Assembly: GCA_028751875.1 (NCBI GenBank)
Contig: CM054140.1
Span: forward strand, 57,272,826 to 57,336,825
Source: Rapana venosa
Taxonomy: Eukaryota; Mollusca; Gastropoda; Neogastropoda; Muricidae
Direction: 5' to 3'
Length of the DNA: 64,000 nt
Both the position numbers and the translations under genes were made by a program. Under the pieces are notes generated by a model. The model saw only the letters and a list, made by a program, of their open reading frames with translations, was not told where the DNA came from and did no database searches. Every line of letters begins with the position of its first letter. The stretch's first letter is position 1. This document shows, one piece after another, positions 1 to 10,465 of the stretch.

Positions 1-99
1 AATTTTTGACCATTCACAAATCTTTTTCTTATTTAAAAAAAAAATTTGGACCTTTCACAAATCTTTTTCTTATTTTTTAAAAAAAACAATGCAGTTTCA

Positions 100-917
100 C
101 TAAATACTTACTTTTTGGCCTGTTTGCCATTGCCCACCTTTTTCTTTAAAAAAAAACAATGCAACTTCACTCAACACTCACTTTTTGGCCTGTTTGCCAT
201 TGCCCACCTTTTTCTTTAAAAAAAGTAATGCAACTTCACTCAACAAAACTCACTTTTTGGCCTGTTTGCCACTACCAATCTTTTTATTTTCAAAAATGCA
301 ACTTCACTCAACACTTTTTGGCCTGTTTGCCACTGCCAATCTTTTTCTTTTAAAAAAACAATGCAACTTCACTAAACACTCATTTTTTGGCCTGTTTGCC
401 ATTGCCAATCTTTTTCTTTAAAAAAACCAATGCAACTTCACTCAACACTCACTTTTTGGCCTGTTTGCCACTGCCAATCTTTTTCTTTAAAAAAATTAAT
501 GCAACTTCACTCAACACTGACTTTTTGGCCTGTTTGCCACTGCCAATCTTTTTTCTTTAAAAAAAAAATAATGCAACTTCACTCAACAAAACTCACTTTT
601 TGGCTTGTTTGCCGCTGTCAATCTTTTTCTTTAAAACATCGCAACTTCACTAAACACTTTTTGGCTAAACACTTTTTTGGCTAAACACTTTTTTCACTAA
701 ACACTTTTCACTAAAAACTTCACTAAACACTTTTTGGCTAAACACTTTTTGGCTAAACACTTTTTTTGGCTAAACACTTTTTTCACTAAACTAAACACTT
801 TTTCTTCAAAACAAATCCAAACAATGCAACTACACGTAACACTTACTTTTTGACTGTTCACAAATCTTTTTCTTTTAAAAAAAAAAAAGCAATGCAACTT
901 CACTCAACAACACTCAC
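100..917 (-). repeat. Tandem array derived from the exon 4 splice-donor region (GTF2F1 intron 4)
   Basis: About eight imperfect units of roughly 70 bases lie side by side from about 100 to 660. Each contains the block read on the plus strand as TTTTTGGCCTGTTTGCCA, which is identical to the last coding bases of exon 4 (918-940). This is followed by a CTTTTTCTTT plus poly(A) stretch and an AATGCAACTTCACT block that matches the start of the intron (about 891-905). On the minus strand the units therefore carry copies of the exon end and its donor; at least four keep GTGAGT and one has GTAAGT (about 106-112). Between 650 and 800 the array decays into short TTTTTGGCTAAACAC repeats. Confidence 0.85.
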
Positions 918-1129
918 TTTTTGGCCTGTTTGCCACTGCCGATCTTGAGGAGCCAGGGCTGTTCCTCGGCGTTGTACTTCTTCAAAACGATGCCGTACTT
1001 CTTTCTGCGAGCCTCCTCCTTCTGGTCGCGACCAAACTCACTGCCGGCGCCAAATTTGGGCATCATGTCGATGTCATTGGCCGTCTTGTACTCCTTCAAG
1101 TTGTTCTCACGTTCAAGCTTTGCTGGAAC
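918..1129 (-). CDS. GTF2F1: GTF2F1 coding exon 4
   Basis: The acceptor CCGCAG precedes 1129 and the donor GTGAGTG starts at 917. It encodes 70 codons plus two bases from VPAKLEREN through GAGSEFGRD, EEARRKKYGIVLK and EEQPWLLKIGSGKQ. An open reading of this strand appears to end at a TGA just past 917, but that TGA is part of the GTGAGTG donor. The 3' end of this exon and its donor are copied repeatedly in the adjacent tandem array. Confidence 0.93.
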
Positions 1130-4100
1130 CTGCGGACATAATTATGAACTGTAAGTCAGGTTGCAGTTTACTATTTCATACACAATGTTAACAGATTTTT
1201 CTTTTGGTAGGGGTTTTTGGGGGGTTTTGTTATTGTTGGTTTGTTTTTTTGGTGGTTGTTATGTTGGTTGTTGTTTTTTTTGGGGGGTGGGGGTGGGGGT
1301 GTTGATAATGTAGACTGGTACTATTACTGTCATGCAGACTGGTACTATTTCTGTCTGTTTTTATCATATACATTGACAGAAATTCCAAAGTGAAAAGTTC
1401 AAAGTAATCGTTCAATGTTGACGCCTTGAAAATGAGAGTTTGTTTCCAGAACTTTCTAAATGATTCACTTTTCCTGGTATTTGATGATCAAGGGTTCAGA
1501 TTTCTCACTTTGAATTTTCTTTCTATCTTTCTGTTTATTTACGGGGTGGTTTTGGGAGGGGGGGTTTTCCTATCTTTCTGGTTGTTTATTTTACTTCCTT
1601 TTCATGGATCAACTTATGTCAGTCAACAGGGCAGTCTACCTACCAACAGCTTACTATCATGTTCCGGGATGGTTTTTTTAACACCATGAGCTATAAATCC
1701 ATCTCTCTCTTTCATAGTCTCTAGATTTTTGGAGAATACTAATACTTTGGCTAAAAAAAAAAAGACAGCCAGAAACAGTAAATAAAGAATTTTGCTTCTT
1801 TCACTGTCACCATCTCTGGCACATTCAACCCCGTCCCTCTCTAATACATGCATCAAATATAAATCAAATCAAATCAAATCAAATTCTGTTATTTACACTT
1901 ACAGAGTTTAGTGTACACTGTGTGTACATGTGTAGGCATGCTGTAACATTCTAACATAGGCTTTCCAGCAAAACGGACTTCAATTTTTCATAAAAACACC
2001 ACCAAAACCCAACCTAAACACAAAATCAACTACTAATGCAACTGCTGGATAACACAACGAATCAATCATGATTGCCAGAAGACTGTCAAGTCCATAAAAA
2101 AAAAATTTCTGCAGATACATTTTGATCATTTTAACAGAAGGAAACTACAACTTACCACTAAAGTGTAACAATACAACCATTAACAATACTAAAACTTGCC
2201 ATATCAAAACACATGACTAAACAATTAAAGTTACAAAAAACTACTATTTGAATCAAAACTTTAGTACAGCATGCTCACTGTGATGGCTTAACAGTTATAT
2301 GTTTGTCCGTCCTGTCCGACGATGACCTCCAAAACAGCAGAGGAGGCAGCTGCTGTTTTGGAAACTGGGCAGAAATTTGATTATAGTGGAGATGCCTTGC
2401 CCACAGTACATCCCCACTCTCTCGGCCAAGTGGGCATAAGGACAGTCAGCGTTGGAGATGTTCTCCAAAGGCCAACCAGCCCCCAGGGCTGCAGCACATA
2501 AGGACTGTGCAAGTCAAGCCTCCTAGTCAGAGAGTCATAGTCGATCACTAAAGACTAAGCTGTAAAGTGGAATTCCATGAGTGGGAAAGCCACTGGTCAT
2601 ACAGCCTCTCACTTTGCTGTTGCCCCCAGCGTCAATGGTTTAATCAAGAACTGTGATAAAGCCCAGCTTAACAGTTACACACACATAAACTTACATTTCC
2701 CAGTTTTGAAAATTCCACTCCCATTCCAGTGGCAAACTTCATCATGGCGAACTTTCTCTTGCAATCTCTGAAAGACAAAAGTATAGAATGAAGTTCAACT
2801 ATTTTTGCTAAAAAAAAACTGATCTAATCTATTTTCTATTCTGTCCACAATTACAAATAAACCTTTCTCCCTGAAGTCAGAATGCAGCTACCAAGGCTAA
2901 ATAGTGGGTAAAAATGGTTGCATACACAAAATTCTCACCATTGGTAAACTTTAGAGCTCTACCAGAGGAATGAAATAAAAAAATCAAAACAACACACACA
3001 CACACATACACCATACCACATACCACACTACACACACACACACCACACCACACACCACACACACACACTCTTCCTTTTCTCTGTTTGTCAGACTGCTGTT
3101 TTTCTGTCTCAAGTGTCTGCCTTGTGTTTCTTTTGACTTTGGGGCTTAACAGTTTTCATATCATTTACACACAGTATCTTAAAAAGAACAAAACAAAAAT
3201 TGGGTAATCTCTACAAGGTAAAAAATATTACATCCACAGTTTCATTAGTCAGCATTTAACTAAGGAAAAAGGAAGGGGGGAAGGATGGGAATAAAGACGC
3301 ACTACACAGAAAAAAAATACTGTATTCATCGCGTGATCATTGTATTTCCCAAAGTCAGAATGTGGCTACCTTAATGGTGTGAAAAATTGTCGCATACGCA
3401 AAATATCACCACTGGTGAACCTCAGAGCTCTAGTACTGGATCTGGCCAAGCAATATGAAAAAAAAAGTATACAAGTATAATGCCCAGTTTTTATGGTGTC
3501 CTGGGAAAATTTTTAAAAACCTTGAAGGTTAACAAAGGTGTGTTATGAACTAACGAAGGAGCATAAAAAATATAATGGTAATGTATCCATACTGCACTAT
3601 CCAAAACAAAACAAACAACAGCCCAAATGAACAGTATCCATCATTCCATGCATGTTATGAAAAAAAACAAGAGTAAAGATGATTGAACATATTATCTAGT
3701 TATATAAAGAAAAGAAGTAATAAATGCTCTAAGTTATAAATTATGCTTGTCATGTTGCGAGAGACAAAAGCTGCAAATGAAGGAAAACAAGATAACAAGA
3801 TGCACTATTCATATTGTTTTTATGGTGTGTTAAGAAAGAAAAATGTTGTACAATGTACAGTGGAAAAAAATAATAATAAACATAAAAACAAAACAAAATT
3901 AAAAACCCATCCTCAACTTGTCTCAAAAATTAAACCAGCATGAGTACCCAAAGACAGATTCATTAACAAAACGTTGCTAGTTTTTTTGTGGGTTTCTTTT
4001 CTTTTGGGGTTAATGCAAAAAGTTCATTTAAATTCTAAATTTGTGTCTGTTTGTTTTCTTTTGTTTTAAATAACCTTGGGTCAACTCATCCCTTTCCACC

Positions 4101-5457
4101 AGCACACAGACCTTTTTCCCCAACACTTGGCCTCTTACAGACTCATAAACGTGTACGGGGGGACGGGATAGCCTAGTGGTTAGAACATTGCGCTCGCAAA
4201 ATGATGACCTGGGTTTGATTCCCGTTCAAGGGGGATATTTTCCATCAGTGCAGACTCCACTCTCCCCAAAAGTCCATCGGATGAGACTTTAAACTGAGAA
4301 CATCTAGCGCACACGTTTAATCCTGTTCCGCTTTTCGGAAGAGTAGGCCATTGTGTGCCGGTGGGAACAGATGACAGAAATTACAAAACCACGTACACAC
4401 GGGGACTGGATGTAAAAAAGCACATAAGTGCTTATTCCATTATCCTCGATATAAAAGAATAAAATAAAATAATAAATTAAAAAAGTAATGTAAACACATA
4501 CATGGAATGGATCGCGCATGTATAACATTTCCTTCTTTTCCACAAAGAACTCATTTCTGTTACTGACACAAAAAGAAAGTTTATTTCCATTTCAATTCTA
4601 ACTGTCTAAGTAATAAGTCTCTACTCACTCCTATAAAAAAAAAATTCTACCTGCACACAGAACTTTCTATATCTACTAATCTAGCCTCTTGTCTTACCTG
4701 GGCACCCGCACAGTGTATTCCTGCGAAGTAGTACCGCTGGCAGCCCCTGGTGTCAGACCACCCATGCTGCCACCCATGCTGCCACCCATGCTGCCACCCA
4801 TGCTGCCACCAATACTGCTTCCGAACCCTCCACTCATGCCGGATGGACCCTGCAATGATAACAGATAAGTCATGAATTATGAAGTATGGAGCAGAATCAA
4901 ACAAAGTCAAACAATGAACTTCTTTAATTTTTTTATTTTAAAAAATATTTTATACCACTTTTAGTCACGAGATTTCTCTACGTGAAATTCAGGCTGCTCT
5001 TCCCGGAGAGAGCGCGTCGCCACAAGAGCAGCGCCACCCTTGTTTTTGTTTCTTTTTTTTTTGGTGATACTATACTATAACTACCTTACTTGGAGTATTC
5101 AGCAACAATTGAAGGTCCAGTTGTCATCGTTTCCATTCTGTGAGATTGCAGCTAGCTATGTTCTCCGCACAGCGCTGAGCATCAAGCCGCTGTCTATCTC
5201 ACCTTGAAAACCGAAGCAACTGATGTATGGCACTGCAGTTCACAAATAGACTTTCTGTCGAAAGTGGATACACTGATCTTGATTACGTCTGGATACACTG
5301 ATCTTGATTATCACTGGATACACTGATCTTGATTACGTCTGGATACACTGATCTTGATTACGTCTGGATACACTGATCTTGATTACGTCTGATGGTAATA
5401 ACGATCATATCAATAGAGATCATGATGACAACTAATACTTTTTTAATAGTAACTAAG

Positions 5458-5498
<41 letters not shown>

Positions 5499-8400
5499 AT
5501 TATTAATATTAATAATAATATTTGAAATAATGGATACTTGCACTTTCCTTCTCCTTTAAGCTTTACACTACATGGGTATTACTACTGTTACTATTAGTAT
5601 TACTAATATTACACAGCTCTTTAAAAAATAAAAATATATACCAACATGTAGCTACACATATTATTACTATATTAGGCTAAGATTATTAAATAAAGTCAAC
5701 AAGTGAACAAGCAATACACTAAAAAAATCCTTTACTACACTGAGCTCATTAGAGTTGTGCTGTAGCAGTATATTTAAGTATTAGAATGGCAGTTTTGATG
5801 TCACAAAATAACAAGCTGTATCAGTGTATGTCTGGCTACAGCATATTTCAGATTTTAAAAAAAAAAAAATTTTAATAAAATGGCATTCATTATTCAATCA
5901 TAGGGAAACACCATTAGATCAACCATTTCCCTTGAAAGCAAGAACTCTGCTTCCTTTTTTAAGCAACTGAACTGATTGGTAGTGCCATCAAAAGATGGAA
6001 AATTCTCATCTGTTTTCAGAAAATACATAAACTTTTGACTTTAGAACTGATTCTTGAGACTGATGAGTTTTATGTGCGTAAAAATCAATCTTAAGTTAAT
6101 CTTTCCTTTATAACTTTTATTGTGTGGGTTACTGTAGACAAATATTGACAAATTACAAAAGTTTACTATTACTGTCTTACTCTTAGTGTTACACCTTTGT
6201 CAATTTGTCAAGCTAACAATTAAGGTGTCAAAACTTTTGTACCTTTTACTAGTTTTAGCACCGACTTTATTAATGACGTTTTGTTCATGTTTGTTTTTTT
6301 TACAATGTTTTATTATCTTATCGCCAGTAGTACTGCCACAATTTCTCTTTATATATGAAATTATTAAAATAAAATAAAAAACTTTTTGTATTGAATTGAC
6401 CAGAACTAAAAACTGAATTGAATATCACTTTCTGAGTTTCCCTTTATTTCAGTCAAGACTGAGTTCTCTCACTCTCTTTGGGAAAAGTGAATCCAAGAGC
6501 AGCACCACACATATTTTAGAAAAAAACCTCTACAAGCAAGTAACTTAGTAAGCCTATTATTACTAAATATTAGTATTCATTTTATTCCCTATAAGATTCA
6601 CACAGAGCACTTGGCTTTGTATAAAATTACTTTTTTCCAGGGACAACTCTCTTGTTAATTGTCTTGACCCCATTACGGCTGCAGCCGACAGTAACGGCGG
6701 CGGCCGCTAGATTCCAATACGACTGCAGCTGACAGCTGGTGCTGCCCACGTGGGCAGTACTTTTCCATCACACACAGATCTTGTGGTTTTCACACAATGT
6801 GTCTGAAAATTGGTGGGGCAATGCAGGGAGGGTTTCAGAGGGTGCCAGTGATAAATTTAGACCACTAACATGCGTGTAGTAGGGGGGAGGAAGAAATAAC
6901 AGCCAGCGACCCGAACACTTTTCAATCGTAGTAGAGTGGCGAAAAAAACGGCGTCTTCTTTGGTAGCAGACGATTCATCTGATTTAGTGATTAGCAAGAT
7001 GATTAATTGAATGTTCTTGTCTTAGAAGTAGAAACATTTGAACAAGAATTGTTAAGTGAGTCTGATATTAAATGCTTACAAGGAAGAGGAGGAAGGAAAT
7101 GCTGCAGTTAGGGAGAAAAGTGAGCCAGAAAATAACATGCTACACGGCACATTCCTGACCTGTGCTACACACACACACTACTGTGGAGAAATTTGACCTC
7201 CCGGCTGGTCCGTAGCATAGACGCTGAAAACATGATGCCTTTTGACTGTTTTTTCATTATAATAATTACCACACTTTTGCTTTGAAACTGCAATGGCAGA
7301 TATGAACAGATATGTCGATAATGAAAATAGCAAGAAGGAAAATAAAATAGGTCTCTGGTCTGCTAAGGTTCGACAGGTGACAGCAATGGGTACACCCCCC
7401 ACACATCCATAATTTGCTTTTTGTGATGTGACCCTGTGCCCCCTACTACAACTACTTTAGAGACTACCAACATTAAAATTTTGTAGGGTTACAGAAGTTC
7501 TGTGTTATTTCGAATATGTCACACCTGTGCTGTGACACTGGTGACAGTCATGTACAATAATACAATTCTGTACACTTAACAGTGGTCGGAGCACTCGCTT
7601 TCCCCCAGCCAAGTTAAGCAGCGTCGAGCGTGGTTACCAGTTGGATGGGTGACCGTTTGCGCGCCTTGGCTTCAGTACAGTTCCCCCAGTTCACCCAGCT
7701 GTAAATGGGTACCTGCCCTCTTTAGGGTCAGGGAAGGTAAAGCAGCAAGGGAGAGGAGATGGGCGCCGCCCTCAATATGCTGGCCCTAGAGAAGTGAGGT
7801 CTCTGACGCCTCGCTCCCCTACGACCTTATAGGTTATGGGACACCTTTACCTTACCTTTACACTTAACAAACATGTGGTAGCACACACAGATCTATATGA
7901 ACTGCAGTATAAAGCCATTAAAGGTCACATGTTGATTGAATATGACTTGTTTTCAAAAGAAAAAAATAGTTAAACAAAACTTATGTCTCCTCGAGACATA
8001 CCATAAAACAACAGGTGCTAAGGGGACATTGTGTGACACATCCTTGAAGTACTATTGCACATAACCATTGGTAAACACATCAGCTGGGTATCAGTTCCTT
8101 ATTCGACACTAACATACATGAACTATTGTCAACCCATGCAGGATTTGCTGTTTTATCATATATTCCATACTTTTACCTGTGATTGGTGACAAATAAGGTG
8201 ACAATAACAAGACATCTGGTGACCAGACACATAAACTTGCGCCTAAATGCAAGTACAAAGACATACCTAGCTTGTGACAAAATTTCAGCTTGATAGCTTG
8301 TCATGCACACACACAATTGTCTTAGGAGTAAAGTAAGTCAGTTGGGGGTAGAAAACCTTCGAAGAATTCAAAATCTACAGGCAGTTTAGCTCTGTAGAAT

Positions 8401-9389
8401 CCAAGAACAAGCAGTTTAATGTGGGTTCTTTAACTTAGTTTACGTTTAATGTTTGCTGAATTCATAGTTTTGCACACAGGACCTCTGTTTATCATCTCAT
8501 CTAAAACTAAAAGACTAGCTGAGATAAATTGAATGTATGGCCCACATTTCCGAATTCAAAAGCGAGTCAAACTCAAACGATTTTCCCACCATTAAGTTAT
8601 TAACCAAAGTCAAAATGCAGGTCAGACAAGACAATGAACGTCTTATGAAGACATACTCACATAGTCACTGTATACACAATACACTACTGTCGTGTTTAAT
8701 TTAAACATACTCCACAAAGACAGAATCAGAGAATGTGGGAACTTTACCGGCAGCAAAACAGGTCGATTACGCAAAAACAAACAACAACAAAACCCTCACC
8801 ACATACGAACCTCGAAATTATTTACCTGGGGTTTATCACAGTTCTTGATTAAACCATTGAGGCTGGGGGCAACAGCAAAGTGAGAGGCTGTATGACCAGG
8901 GGCTTTTCCACTCATGGAATTCCACTTTACAGCTTAGTCTTTAGTGATCGACTATGACTCTCTGACTAGGAGGCTTGACTCGCACAGTCCTTATGTGCTG
9001 CAGCCCTGGGGGCTGGTTGGCCTTTGGAGAGCATCTTCAATGCTGACTGTCCTTATGCCCACTTGGCCGAGAGAGTGGGGATGTACTGTGGGCAAGGCAT
9101 CTCCATTATAATCAAATTTCTGCCCAGTTTCCGAAACAGCAGCTGCCTCCTCTGCTGTTTTGGAGGTCATCGTCGAAAACGACGGACTAACATACATACA
9201 CATTTACATGTATGGAACGAGAGTGCACTAGACCTAACCAAAACTGAAACCAGACTGTAGGCTACAACCTAGTGAACAGCGATAATAAAAACACTAATCA
9301 ATACAACTCCAATTTCCCTCTGTATACACAAACTACTTTGTCAAAATGTTCATACCTTTCTAACCATTACTTACCGGTTTATTCGCCAT
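918..9389 (-). CDS. GTF2F1: General transcription factor IIF subunit 1 (TFIIF alpha, RAP74), N-terminal exons, partial
   Basis: TFIIF alpha pairs with TFIIF beta and brings RNA polymerase II into the pre-initiation complex. Four coding exons join without a frame break: 9375-9389, 4698-4849, 2695-2767 and 918-1129, giving 150 codons plus two bases, with GT donors and AG acceptors throughout. The product starts MANKP, passes through a Gly/Ser/Met repeat, and reaches QEYTVRVP, which matches the EYVVRVP start of the animal RAP74 dimerisation domain. The last exon carries GAGSEFGRD, EEARRKKYGIVLK and QPWLLK, all hallmark RAP74 blocks. The remaining C-terminal two thirds (acidic region and winged helix) must lie left of position 1. 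The N-terminal glycine-rich extension is longer than in vertebrates. Introns are full of repeats. The identification rests on family blocks read by eye, and the exon phases make it very secure. Confidence 0.93.
1200..1310. repeat. G/T-rich low-complexity tract
   Basis: This stretch of TTGTTTTTTTGG and GGGGGTGGGGG lies in GTF2F1 intron 3. No coding signal is visible from here to 2300; 1310-2300 is AT-rich unique or decayed sequence with a short (AAATC)n run near 1858-1882. Confidence 0.6.
2310..2662 (+). repeat. Dispersed repeat R, left arm of an inverted pair
   Basis: This roughly 350-base repeat reads through CAGAGGAGGCAGCTGCTGTT, CTCTCGGCCAAGTGGGCATA and GTGGAATTCCATGAGTGGGA. The same sequence is present in reverse at about 8835-9188 and in part at 57455-57585. 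It is in GTF2F1 intron 3, just downstream of exon 3. Its class is unknown; I see no terminal inverted repeats or tRNA boxes. Confidence 0.8.
2695..2767 (-). CDS. GTF2F1: GTF2F1 coding exon 3
   Basis: This 73-base exon lies between a pyrimidine-rich TTTCAG acceptor and a GTAAGT donor at 2694-2689. It encodes DCKRKFAMMKFATGMGVEF followed by SKLGN, aligning with the KKYNIMAFNAADKVNFATW region of vertebrate RAP74. It completes the split Arg codon and ends in phase 0. The donor sits about 30 bases from the dispersed repeat R copy at 2310-2662. Confidence 0.9.
2868..2965 (+). repeat. Dispersed repeat D, copy 1
   Basis: This copy contains AAGTCAGAATGCAGCTACC, GTTGCATACACAAAATTCTC and AGAGCTCTA. The same order of blocks recurs at 3350-3440, 55325-55412, 56510-56568 (reverse) and 62400-62490 (reverse). 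It is a short interspersed family of unknown class. Confidence 0.65.
2992..3070. repeat. (CA)n microsatellite, interrupted
   Basis: An interrupted CA repeat in GTF2F1 intron 2 that generates spurious Cys/Val-rich frames on the minus strand. Confidence 0.9.
3350..3440 (+). repeat. Dispersed repeat D, copy 2
   Basis: AAGTCAGAATGTGGCTACC, a TTAATGGTG block and CGCATACGCAAAATATCACC show the same family as 2868-2965. The two copies lie about 480 bases apart in the same orientation. Confidence 0.65.
3441..4156. other. AT-rich intronic sequence, no feature seen
   Basis: This is GTF2F1 intron 2. It holds short A-rich runs and an open frame at 3743-3943 rich in Lys and Asn that looks like a composition artefact. 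No splice-flanked exon was found. Confidence 0.5.
4157..4480 (+). mobile_element. SINE A, tRNA-derived, near full length
   Basis: The head GGACGGGATAGCCTAGTGG contains a perfect RNA polymerase III A box (TAGCCTAGTGG at about 4169-4179), and the B box is GGTTTGATTCC (about 4212-4222). The body holds GATGAGACTTTAAAC, TCCGCTTTTCGGAAGAGTAG, TTGTGTGCCGGTGGGAACAG and ACACGGGGACTGGATG. The 3' tail is AAGTGCTTATTCC plus GATATAAAAGAATAAAATAA. This copy defines the family used for other entries. It sits in GTF2F1 intron 2, antisense to the gene. Confidence 0.9.
4698..4849 (-). CDS. GTF2F1: GTF2F1 coding exon 2 with Gly-Ser-Met repeat
   Basis: The acceptor TTGCAG precedes 4849 and the donor GTAAGAC starts at 4697. 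The exon encodes GPSGMSGGFGSS, then four tandem copies of a GGSM unit, then a linker and QEYTVRVP. The GGSM stretch is a 12-base in-frame minisatellite (about 4759-4806), so its length may vary between individuals. The exon ends with two bases that complete an Arg codon with exon 3. Confidence 0.92.
4966..5045 (-). mobile_element. SINE B fragment
   Basis: GAAATTCAGGCTGCTCTTCC, GAGAGCGCGTCGCCAC and AGAGCAGCGCCACCC match the internal part of the larger copies at 11461-12262. Only about 80 bases are left here. Confidence 0.7.
5265..5390. repeat. 25-bp minisatellite, about five units
   Basis: The unit CTGGATACACTGATCTTGAT plus TACGT is repeated five times with one variant (TATCA). It lies in GTF2F1 intron 1, followed at 5459-5498 by an (ATG)n microsatellite. 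Confidence 0.9.
5500..6640. other. AT-rich intronic sequence, no feature seen
   Basis: GTF2F1 intron 1. The open frame at 6186-6377 is hydrophobic because the DNA is T-rich, and it has no splice sites or conserved motif that I recognise. Confidence 0.5.
6640..7575. other. Unclassified sequence, possibly an old transposon
   Basis: This is GC-richer than its surroundings, with GCTGCAGCCGACAGTAACGG near 6680. AGTAGGGGGGAGG (about 6881) and CCCCCTACTAC (about 7438) are weakly inverted. No intact transposase frame is visible, so this remains a suggestion only. Confidence 0.25.
7580..7865 (+). mobile_element. Chimeric tRNA/5S rRNA-headed SINE, copy 1
   Basis: The start CAGTGGTCGGAGCACTCGC resembles the tRNA A-box/D-arm region. 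It runs directly into CCAAGTTAAGCAGCGTCGAG, then TGGTTACCAGTTGGATGGGT and GACCG, which match the internal control region of animal 5S rRNA (AAGTTAAGCA..CGTCGGGC and TTGGATGGGTGACCG). The body includes AGCTGTAAATGGGTACCTGC, AAGGTAAAGCAGCAAGGGAG and CCTATAAGGTCGTAGGGG in reverse. The tail is TTACCTTACC. Two reverse copies are at 56126 and 59620. Confidence 0.85.
7866..8834. other. Intronic sequence, no feature seen
   Basis: AT-rich unique-looking DNA in GTF2F1 intron 1. Short frames such as 8692-8883 have no supporting signals. Confidence 0.5.
8835..9188 (-). repeat. Dispersed repeat R, right arm of an inverted pair
   Basis: This is the reverse complement of 2310-2662, with only scattered differences by eye, including ATTCCACTTTACAGCTTAG, GTGCTGCAGCCCTGGGGGCT and TTTTGGAGGTCATCGTCG. 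It lies in GTF2F1 intron 1 about 190 bases from the exon 1 donor. Confidence 0.85.
9375..9389 (-). CDS. GTF2F1: GTF2F1 coding exon 1 (start codon)
   Basis: The ATG is at 9389-9387 and gives MANKP before a consensus GTAAGT donor at 9374. The 15-base coding part ends in phase 0, which matches the phase-0 start of the next exon. Upstream sequence to about 9480 is probably 5' untranslated. No other in-frame ATG gives a continuous product with exon 2. Confidence 0.85.
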
Positions 9390-9720
9390 TATAAATGAAG
9401 AAAATCCCTGCACACAGAAACAACACTGACAAGAGCAAGCACTTCTCACACTTTCGAAGAGTCAGGCGCCATACCGGATATCAGCTAAAGATATAACATT
9501 TAGTTTCGTAGCTATCAACCTGTTAATCTCCTGTGGAATGGACAGGAATGGTGTAAGTTTTATTTAAAGATGGCATTTATGTTTAATTATATATACATAT
9601 TGATCAATTACGAAGCACATACCTATTTCCACGGATTAGACCAATTCGCAACTAACCAAAGAGAAGCTTTTTACACACCCCACCCTCCTTTTTTTTTCGC
9701 TTTTTAGCGAAAGAGCTAGA
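9390..9720 (-). promoter_or_regulatory. Presumed 5' UTR and promoter side of GTF2F1
   Basis: Sequence immediately upstream of the GTF2F1 ATG. On the minus strand it contains GATATCCGGTATGGCGCCTG, with an ATCCGG element resembling an ETS site, but no TATA box in a convincing place. No transcription start can be fixed from sequence alone. Confidence 0.35.
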
Positions 9721-10015
9721 AATTCAGTTGTTGGGTTTTGGGGGTCTTTTGATTTCTTTTGTTGCTTTTTGCTTTGAAAAATTAAAGACATTGACAAGAG
9801 CTAGGGGTTTTTTGTTTGCTTTTTTTTTTAAAAAAAGGTTTTTGTTTGGGTTGGTTAGGTTATTATTATTAGGCCTATTTTATTTTATTTTTTTGTTGCT
9901 TGGTTTGTTTTGTTTGGGGCTTTTTGTCTGTTGGTTGGTTGTTTGTTTTGTTGGATGGTGTTGTTGGGGTTTTTTGGGGGGGGGGGGGGGAATTATGTGT
10001 GCAATATTTGTGTTA
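9721..10015. repeat. T/G-rich low-complexity tract with poly(G)
   Basis: A long TTTTGTTTG-type tract ending in a run of about 15 G at about 9975-9990. It creates false frames on both strands. Confidence 0.8.
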
Positions 10016-10465
10016 TCCACTAGGCCTTCATGTATCATTTTATCTAAAAGACTAGCACTCAGATCACTACACATAGTTTAGTGGACGGAGGAAAATACCA
10101 GCCTCAGAGGCAGCTATCATGTCAGATTCTCTTTTCTTCTGTTCCCTTTTTTCCTGGTGGGATAGTGCCAGGCCTTCTCCTGTGCTTGTAACTCTGCACG
10201 CCTTCAGCCCACTGGCTTCAGTTGACACATAGATTTCAGAGCAGCTAAAAAAAAAATCATATTAAAATATGCCAGGAAATATTTGTCAGATTTAACTGGG
10301 TAGGCTGAAAATAAACAGAAGATGGAATAGCAAGGAAAAAGACAAAGAGAGTGATAGAAAAGGGTGGTCTAGCATAGAATTTCCAGAAAGCGGAGGAATA
10401 CTATTTTTACTGTAAGAGCCTCTCCACAAGGTCAATCAGATCCATGGTTCTCTCCGCACATTACA

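Noticed and set aside
159..684. Plus-strand frames with repeated FWPVCHC units
   Set aside because: They are translations of the tandem array antisense to GTF2F1, with no gene signals.
4157..4230. A genuine tRNA gene at the head of the SINE
   Set aside because: A and B boxes are present, but no acceptor stem closes and the same head recurs with a shared non-tRNA body in many copies.
5265..5390. CRISPR-like array of 25-base repeats
   Set aside because: The units are directly adjacent with no spacers and the DNA is a eukaryotic intron.
6640..7460. piggyBac-like transposon with degraded transposase
   Set aside because: A short DDSSDL-like stretch and weak inverted words are not enough. No TTAA-flanked termini or catalytic blocks are visible.
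7600..7665. A genuine 5S rRNA gene
   Set aside because: Only the internal promoter part resembles 5S. The first third of the gene is replaced by a tRNA-like segment and the end is unrelated.
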